The translations under genes and the position numbers were made by a program. Below the pieces are notes generated by a model that ran no database searches, was not told the origin of the DNA, and saw only the letters and a list, made by a program, of their open reading frames with translations. Source: Deltaproteobacteria bacterium RIFCSPLOWO2_12_FULL_60_16 (GTDB taxonomy: Bacteria; Desulfobacterota; Binatia; UBA9968). Taken from it: a stretch of DNA of 10,127 bases. Positions 5,882-10,127 of this stretch are shown here, piece after piece (the first letter of the stretch is position 1; each line of letters begins with the position of its first letter). The stretch is from the NCBI GenBank assembly GCA_001798565.1, contig MGSR01000180.1, positions 1 to 10,127 on the forward strand. Direction: 5' to 3'.

Positions 5882-7534
5882 TCAACTCTCGTTCCCCCTC
5901 TTCCCGACCTGTATCAACCGCCACTTTTTGTCCCCGACGCGGCCTTCGGCCAAAATCTCGCCCGCCGCCCCCGAGCCCAGCCTTTGGACATCCCTCTCCC
6001 GGACGACAAGATAAGCCGTGCCTGCTCGCGCCACGATACTCTCGAGCTCCGCCGGGGATGAGAGAACGGGAATGACCTCGCGCCCGGTGTAAAAATTAAA
6101 ATCATTCATGGTGTCGGCGTAGATATAAAGGGGCTGGGCCGAGGGAACGATCCTTCCGACGGCAAAGGCAAACGCTCTCGGCGACTTGTAGGAGTCGACA
6201 AAGGGCAATACCAAGAGCGATGCCGAAAGCGCGCCCAGCAGGACAGTAACGGCCGTAGAGAAAAATACCCTGGCGGGAAACTTGCGCCAGATGCCGGCCG
6301 CGGTCATCAGCGCCCCGCCCGCGAACACCAAGGCGACCGGCAGAGAAATCCAAAACGCCTCTCTCTGGTAGAGCCAGGCGATCACTGGAAGGGATAACGC
6401 GCCGATCCAGAGCAGATTGAAGAAGAGCTGGCCCAGGCTCCGGTAGAGGAAATCCTGCGCGATCTCGCCATCCATCAGACTGGCGAAATAGCAGGCCGCG
6501 AATAGCGCCGCCGGAGGAAAGAGCGGCAAAAGGTACAGGTCCCGCTTGGTATCGGACAGGCTAAAGAATAAGAATACGGCCATAAACCAGAGAAATAAGA
6601 ACAGCGCTCCTGGTTCGCGTAAGAGCTTCAGCCTCGACCTGCAGGCCCAGATGGCCGGCGGGAGAAAAACCGTCCAGGGCAGGAAGTCGGCCGGGAAGCT
6701 TACGAGGTAATAGTAAAAGGGCTGTCGATGGCCCAGGCCCGAGGTATATCTTTCAATGTGGTGCGTGAAGATAAATTCCCTCAGCCATTTTCCCTCGGTC
6801 GCCAGACTCACCGAAAGGAACCAGGGCGCCGCAATCGACAAAAAGACCAAGATCCCCGACGGGACACGCCATTGCAAAACGGCTCGCCACTCCCGCCGCA
6901 CGGCCACAAAAGCCGCCACGATAACTCCGGGGAGCACAAGGCCGATGAGCCCTTTGGTCAGCGTGGCCAGCGCCATGAGCGCGTAGGCCAGAAGAAATTC
7001 CTTCGGCTTTCCTTTTCGCAACATGGCCCGGGAAAAAAAATAGAGCGAGAGGGTAAAAAAGAAGGTAAAGGCCATGTCCGTATGGGCCCAGCGCGCCTCC
7101 CACAGGACACGAGCGGAAGTCGCCAAGACGATCGCCCCCAGGAGCCCGACGCGCGGACTGAGCAGATCTCGGCCGAGAAAATAGGTGGTGAGCACCAGAC
7201 CGAGGGCTGAAAGGGCGGACGGCAGACGCATCGTCCACTCGTTGACCGCGCCGGCGAGCTTGGAGCCCACTAATACGAGCCAAAAGTAGAGAATAGGTTT
7301 GTCGGTGTAGAGCGCGCCATTAACCGTGGGAACGATCCATTCTCCTTTGGCGAGCATCACGCGGGCGATCTCCGCGTAGCGGGGCTCTACCGGCGCCCAA
7401 ACATCCCTCCACCCAAGAGCGGGAAAATAGAGCAAAATCGCCAACAGGATGAGAAGAAAGATTTCCCGGAAATTGCGCTCCCAAGCCAAGTGCGAAGCCT
7501 CGCTATTTTCTCTTCGATCCTTTGCCTGGGGCAC
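5882..7534 (-). CDS. ArnT/PMT-like (GT-C fold) integral membrane glycosyltransferase
   Basis: A 550-residue polytopic membrane protein of the ArnT/dolichyl-phosphate-mannosyltransferase superfamily. Such enzymes move a sugar from a polyprenyl-phosphate donor to lipid or protein on the periplasmic face. The first membrane segment (about 24-41) leads into the first periplasmic loop with [18 protein letters not shown] (43-60) and [10 protein letters not shown] (76-85), the catalytic-loop signature of the family. More hydrophobic segments follow, about 11-12 in all, with [18 protein letters not shown] (327-344) matching the conserved S-x-x-K...YLLP motif. Residues about 445-550 form a soluble C-terminal domain. 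The start is GTG 7534, which overlaps the end of the DsbA-like gene by 32 bases and suggests translational coupling; TTG 7492 is an alternative that still keeps the first membrane helix. Acceptor and sugar cannot be read from the sequence, so lipid A aminoarabinose transfer should not be assumed. Confidence 0.85.
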   Translation of the reverse strand: MPQAKDRRENSEASHLAWERNFREIFLLILLAILLYFPALGWRDVWAPVEPRYAEIARVMLAKGEWIVPTVNGALYTDKPILYFWLVLVGSKLAGAVNEWTMRLPSALSALGLVLTTYFLGRDLLSPRVGLLGAIVLATSARVLWEARWAHTDMAFTFFFTLSLYFFSRAMLRKGKPKEFLLAYALMALATLTKGLIGLVLPGVIVAAFVAVRREWRAVLQWRVPSGILVFLSIAAPWFLSVSLATEGKWLREFIFTHHIERYTSGLGHRQPFYYYLVSFPADFLPWTVFLPPAIWACRSRLKLLREPGALFLFLWFMAVFLFFSLSDTKRDLYLLPLFPPAALFAACYFASLMDGEIAQDFLYRSLGQLFFNLLWIGALSLPVIAWLYQREAFWISLPVALVFAGGALMTAAGIWRKFPARVFFSTAVTVLLGALSASLLVLPFVDSYKSPRAFAFAVGRIVPSAQPLYIYADTMNDFNFYTGREVIPVLSSPAELESIVARAGTAYLVVRERDVQRLGSGAAGEILAEGRVGDKKWRLIQVGKRGNES

Positions 7535-8159
7535 GGCGCTTCAACTCTTCGCCGATGACGGCCTGAAACGCCTCGAAGGGCTGGGCCCCCACCAGGAGGC
7601 GCCCATTGACAAAAAACGTCGGCGTTCCCCGCACCCCCAAAAATGCCGCCACTGCGGTCTCGCCTTCGACCTTCTTCGCGACTTTTCCGGCATCGAGGCA
7701 CTGGTTGAAGCTCTGCGCCGCCAGTTTGAGCTCGCGGGCGTATCCCTTGAGTTTCGCCTGGGTAAACGCCAGCGCTCCCTGTTTGCTGAAAAGCCTGTCA
7801 TGGTACGGCCAGAATTTTTCCTGCTCTGCGGCGCATTCCGACGCTTGAGCCGCTTGCACCGACAGCTTGCCGAGAATCGCAAAGTGGCGATAGAGGAAGC
7901 GGGCCTGTCCCTTCTCGATATAGGTTTCTTTGAGTTTGGGAAGCGTCTCAGCCCAGAATTTTCTACAGAAACTGCACTGGAAGTCCGAGAACTCGACAAT
8001 GGTCACGGGCGCGCTGGTTTTTCCCAGCATAGGCCCTTCGCCCAACGCGGCCAGCGTCTCCTCGACGGAGAGAGCGGTGGAGGCGGCCTGCACGGGAGAA
8101 AAACCAAAAGCCGCCATCCAGCCTAGAGCCGCAATCAGCCGCCACCTTCTCCGCTTCAT
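7503..8159 (-). CDS. Exported DsbA-like thiol:disulfide oxidoreductase
   Basis: A 218-residue thioredoxin-fold protein of the DsbA/Thioredoxin_4 group. ATG 8159 gives a clean signal peptide, MKRRRWRLIAALGWMAAFGF onwards, with likely cleavage after VQA at about residue 25. The frame stays open to 8258, but that extension would bury the signal and overlap the upstream gene, so it is rejected. The active site is Cys62-Ser-Phe-Cys65 in VEFSDFQCSFC, with the cis-proline at Pro180 in RGTPTFFVNGRLLVG. Two further cysteines (109 and 154) sit in the helical insertion, as in related proteins with a second disulfide. The role is oxidation or isomerisation of disulfides in the periplasm. It lies 41 bases after the TlpA-like gene and its end overlaps the glycosyltransferase start. 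No DsbB-like partner is visible in the window. Confidence 0.9.
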   Translation of the reverse strand: MKRRRWRLIAALGWMAAFGFSPVQAASTALSVEETLAALGEGPMLGKTSAPVTIVEFSDFQCSFCRKFWAETLPKLKETYIEKGQARFLYRHFAILGKLSVQAAQASECAAEQEKFWPYHDRLFSKQGALAFTQAKLKGYARELKLAAQSFNQCLDAGKVAKKVEGETAVAAFLGVRGTPTFFVNGRLLVGAQPFEAFQAVIGEELKRRAPGKGSKRK

Positions 8160-8200
8160 GCCTCTCTTCAATCTCCCGTCTGCGCGACCGGACGCCGGCG

Positions 8201-8803
8201 CTAATTCTTTTCCCCCAGCAACCGCCGAAAAAACTCCTCGGCCTCCCGGCTGTCCCATTTTCTATAGCCGCTCACCTTGCCGACAAACTCCTCCTTGCGA
8301 TTGACAAAATAAGAGAGGGGAAGCGCCCAGGCGCCATACTCTTCCGAGACCTTCCCCTCCTTGTCCAACAGCATGGTAAAGGTCAGACCGAGCTCGCCGG
8401 CGAATCCGCGCACCTCTTTCTTGCCCTCTCGAAAATTAATCGCCACTACTTCTAAGCCTTGTTTCTTTAGCTCCCGGTGCAGTTTTTCCATCGTCGGCAT
8501 CTCCTGCCTGCAGGGGATACACCAGGTCGCCCAAAAGTTGAGAAAAACCACTTTCCCCCTGAAATCTTTCGGGCCCAGCCGTCTGCCTGTGAGATCCTCG
8601 AGGGTGAAGTCCGGGGCGCGGAACAGCTTCTCGGGCTTCTCAATACCGAGCTTCTTGAATTGATCTTCCGGGATTACCGGCGCCTTTTTCTTGTGAAAAA
8701 AGCCCTCGCTGGAGCCCGCCGAGATCATTAGACAAATCACGATGGAAATAAGAAACCGCGCTAGGGCTTTTGCGGTGGCTACGCGTTTCACGCTGCTATT
8801 CAC
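8201..8803 (-). CDS. TlpA/ResA-like exported thioredoxin
   Basis: A 200-residue protein with an N-terminal hydrophobic stretch (about 14-30, FLISIVICLMISAG), acting as signal peptide or membrane anchor, and an AhpC/TSA-Redoxin domain. Markers are APDFTLEDLTGRRL (63-76), GKVVFLNFWATWCIPCRQEMP (83-103) with active-site Cys95 and Cys98, and a cis-proline at Pro162 in WALPLSYFVN. Such proteins reduce periplasmic disulfides, often in apocytochrome c maturation. No proper lipobox is present. The start is GTG 8803; no strong Shine-Dalgarno is seen, but later starts would damage the hydrophobic segment. Sitting next to a DsbA-like protein it may form an oxidising/reducing pair, although no cytochrome-assembly gene is in view. 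Confidence 0.88.
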   Translation of the reverse strand: MNSSVKRVATAKALARFLISIVICLMISAGSSEGFFHKKKAPVIPEDQFKKLGIEKPEKLFRAPDFTLEDLTGRRLGPKDFRGKVVFLNFWATWCIPCRQEMPTMEKLHRELKKQGLEVVAINFREGKKEVRGFAGELGLTFTMLLDKEGKVSEEYGAWALPLSYFVNRKEEFVGKVSGYRKWDSREAEEFFRRLLGEKN

Positions 8804-8814
8804 AATAGGGGGTT

Positions 8815-8838
8815 ACTCAGGTTTTTTACGAACTGAGT
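8815..8838. repeat. Short inverted repeat between cobA and the TlpA-like gene
   Basis: ACTCAG (8815-8820) and CTGAGT (8833-8838) are inverted around a 12-base A/T-rich spacer. The element lies 12 bases before the GTG start of the TlpA-like gene, in the 71-base gap after cobA, the largest gap in this minus-strand block. There is no T-run, so a terminator is unlikely; it may be a protein site or a weak leader hairpin. Confidence 0.3.
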
Positions 8839-8874
8839 CCACTAGTATCACTTTTAGGACAAAAATGAGAGAGG

Positions 8875-9729
8875 TCAGGGCAGAATGGATGGTAGGGCCA
8901 AGATCCCCGAACCTTGATCACGGTGGGATTCGGGATAGGCCATAGTCGCTCGGGCGCGCCGGGCTAATGCAACAACAGGCTCAGACGAGCTGAGCCCCTT
9001 GGCGAAGCGAGCCACCTCGCCGACGACGATCACCGCGGGAGGCTTGAAGCCGGTCTGCTCGGTTATATCCGCAATGCTCCCCACCGTTCCCACCAGGGCC
9101 CGTTGCGAGGCGCGCGTCCCCCAACGGACGATGGCAACCGGCCGGTCCGGACTGCAGCCTCCCTCTATCAGGCGATCCATATTTTCCCGCAGATTCCCGA
9201 GGCCCATTAAAATGACCAAGGTGTCCACCGCGCGAGCCAGCTCATGCCAGTTCACTTCGCTCGTTCCGTTACAGCTTCTGTGCCCGGTGACAATAGCAAT
9301 ACTGGAGGCGTACTCCCTATGCGTCAATGGAATACCCGCATAAGCAGGCACCGCAATGGCCGAACTCACTCCGGGGACGACCTCAAAGGGTATCTGCGAC
9401 CGCCTCAAGGCCTCCACCTCTTCGCCGCCTCGACCAAAGATAAAGGGGTCGCCCCCTTTTAGCCGGACGACGATTTTTCCCTCCCTTGCGCGGCTGACCA
9501 TCATGGCTTCAATCCGGCGCTGCGGAACACAGCGGCCATTGGCCTCTTTTCCGACGGAGATGAACTCAGCGCCTTGACGAGCCAGAGCCAAAATCTCGCT
9601 GTTGACCAGGCGATCGTAGAGGACGACTTCAGCCCCCTCCAGACATCTCTTCCCCTTGAGGGTAAGAAGACCGGGATCACCAGGTCCGGCCCCCACGAGA
9701 TAGACTTTGCCCAAGATCGCTCTATTCAT
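8875..9729 (-). CDS. cobA: Uroporphyrinogen-III C-methyltransferase (SUMT)
   Basis: This enzyme methylates uroporphyrinogen III twice with S-adenosylmethionine to give precorrin-2, the branch point to siroheme and cobalamin, in the cytoplasm. The 284-residue protein has the full signature set: VYLVGAGPGDPGLLTLKG (9-26), VVRLKGGDPFIFGRGGEE (87-104), VVPGVSSAIAVPAYAGIPLT (117-136), SIAIVTGH (143-150), LVILMGLGNL (171-180) and PAVIVVGEVA (231-240). It is a stand-alone SUMT without a fused HemD or CysG N-terminal domain. About 30 residues after position 250 (arginine-rich, then low complexity) extend beyond the usual end of the fold. ATG 9729 lies only three bases after the stop of the upstream siroheme dehydrogenase gene, so the two form an operon and act in consecutive steps. 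Confidence 0.95.
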   Translation of the reverse strand: MNRAILGKVYLVGAGPGDPGLLTLKGKRCLEGAEVVLYDRLVNSEILALARQGAEFISVGKEANGRCVPQRRIEAMMVSRAREGKIVVRLKGGDPFIFGRGGEEVEALRRSQIPFEVVPGVSSAIAVPAYAGIPLTHREYASSIAIVTGHRSCNGTSEVNWHELARAVDTLVILMGLGNLRENMDRLIEGGCSPDRPVAIVRWGTRASQRALVGTVGSIADITEQTGFKPPAVIVVGEVARFAKGLSSSEPVVALARRARATMAYPESHRDQGSGILALPSILP

Positions 9730-9732
9730 CGC

Positions 9733-10127
9733 TCATCTCGGGCGCCGAATGAGATCCAACGCGGGCGACTCCATGAACTCGTCGAGCAGCCTCTGCCTCT
9801 CCTCGACATCAGGGCAGGATCGCCTGAGTTCATTGCGCTTCGCACCCACAACTTCCAGGGCCGCGCCATACTCGGGACCGACAAAATTTTCTAACTGCTG
9901 CCTTACGAGTCTCGCAAAGCCCGGACTCTTGCCTCCCGTCGAGATCGCTACGACGCAGTCGCCTCGCTGGACGATAGCCGGCGTTATGAAGTCGCAAAGC
10001 ATGGGAAGGTCCACGACGTTGAGGAGTACGCCCTCCGAGTGCGCATCTTCAGCCATCTCTCCATCAACTTGGGCGATGCCCGTCGCGGCATAAGCCATGA
10101 AGAACCCCTTGAGATCCCCTCTCCGAT
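9733..10127 (-). CDS. Precorrin-2 dehydrogenase / sirohydrochlorin ferrochelatase (Met8/SirC/CysG-N type), cut by the right window edge
   Basis: The C-terminal 130 residues of a siroheme synthase N-domain-type protein, which oxidises precorrin-2 to sirohydrochlorin with NAD and may insert iron. The frame is open to the end of the window. An internal ATG at 10098 is not the start, because the codons before it read GDLKGFF and continue the family's GDL-x-G-x-F...AAT motif. Other markers are GVLLNVVDLPMLCDFITPAIVQRGD (about residues 32-56 of the visible part), whose NVVD Asp aligns with the CysG catalytic Asp, and VVAISTGGKSPGFARLVRQQLE after it. It is followed after three bases by cobA. Whether it has ferrochelatase activity cannot be told from this fragment. 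Confidence 0.92.
   Translation of the reverse strand, partial: RRGDLKGFFMAYAATGIAQVDGEMAEDAHSEGVLLNVVDLPMLCDFITPAIVQRGDCVVAISTGGKSPGFARLVRQQLENFVGPEYGAALEVVGAKRNELRRSCPDVEERQRLLDEFMESPALDLIRRPR

Noticed and set aside
5019..6014. 331-codon open frame on the plus strand
   Set aside because: It lies mostly antisense to the clearly recognised RibB/RibA-like gene, its translation resembles no protein family, and long antisense frames are expected in GC-rich DNA.
8160..8258. Longer N-terminus of the DsbA-like protein
   Set aside because: It would place 33 residues before a typical signal peptide and overlap the TlpA-like gene; ATG 8159 is the natural start.
9733..10098. Complete short gene starting at ATG 10098
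   Set aside because: The codons before this ATG stay open to the window edge and encode the conserved GDL-x-G-x-F motif, so the ATG is internal to a longer Met8-like gene.

Overview
The window looks like bacterial chromosome of roughly mid-50s percent G+C from an uncultivated or poorly known lineage. A divergent UbiD-family decarboxylase, a CaiB/BaiF CoA-transferase and a 4,5-dihydroxyphthalate-decarboxylase-like protein side by side are typical of environmental genomes such as deltaproteobacterial, Binatota, Rokubacteria/NC10 or Tectomicrobia relatives. That placement is inferred from gene content only. I see no tRNA, rRNA, CRISPR array, insertion sequence or phage gene.

Left part (1-4320). 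On the minus strand a UbiD-family decarboxylase (638-2182) is followed after 31 bases by a class III CoA-transferase (606 to beyond the left edge). This pairing recalls anaerobic phthalate-type pathways, in which a class III CoA-transferase activates a carboxylic acid and a UbiD-like enzyme decarboxylates the thioester. Both proteins lack a textbook catalytic residue by hand alignment: the CoA-transferase has Tyr where the catalytic Asp is expected, and the UbiD protein lacks two canonical active-site positions. Divergently on the plus strand lie a 4,5-dihydroxyphthalate-decarboxylase-like protein (2738-3730) and an unrecognised 174-residue protein (3796-4320). The 555-base divergent gap (2183-2737) holds several hairpins. 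One of them is a terminator-like hairpin with a U-run, 64 bases before the plus-strand start codon, which can be broken by an alternative 9-bp pairing ending just before the Shine-Dalgarno site. This candidate leader attenuator is the best lead for something undescribed.

Boundary (4321-4405). An imperfect AT-rich inverted repeat separates the plus-strand genes from a converging minus-strand block.

Right part (10127-4406, all minus strand). In transcription order: siroheme synthase dehydrogenase (Met8/SirC type, cut by the right edge), uroporphyrinogen-III C-methyltransferase (cobA), a TlpA/ResA-like thioredoxin, a DsbA-like thiol oxidoreductase, an ArnT/PMT-like membrane glycosyltransferase, a RibB-RibA-like fusion and a small FmdB zinc-ribbon protein. 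Spacings are short (overlap to about 70 bases), so one or two operons are likely. The first two genes make precorrin-2 and sirohydrochlorin/siroheme, and the two exported thioredoxins handle periplasmic thiols. The riboflavin fusion has an intact-looking RibB half, but its GTP cyclohydrolase II half has lost all three zinc cysteines, so it resembles the RibBX type and probably supplies only the dihydroxybutanone phosphate branch.
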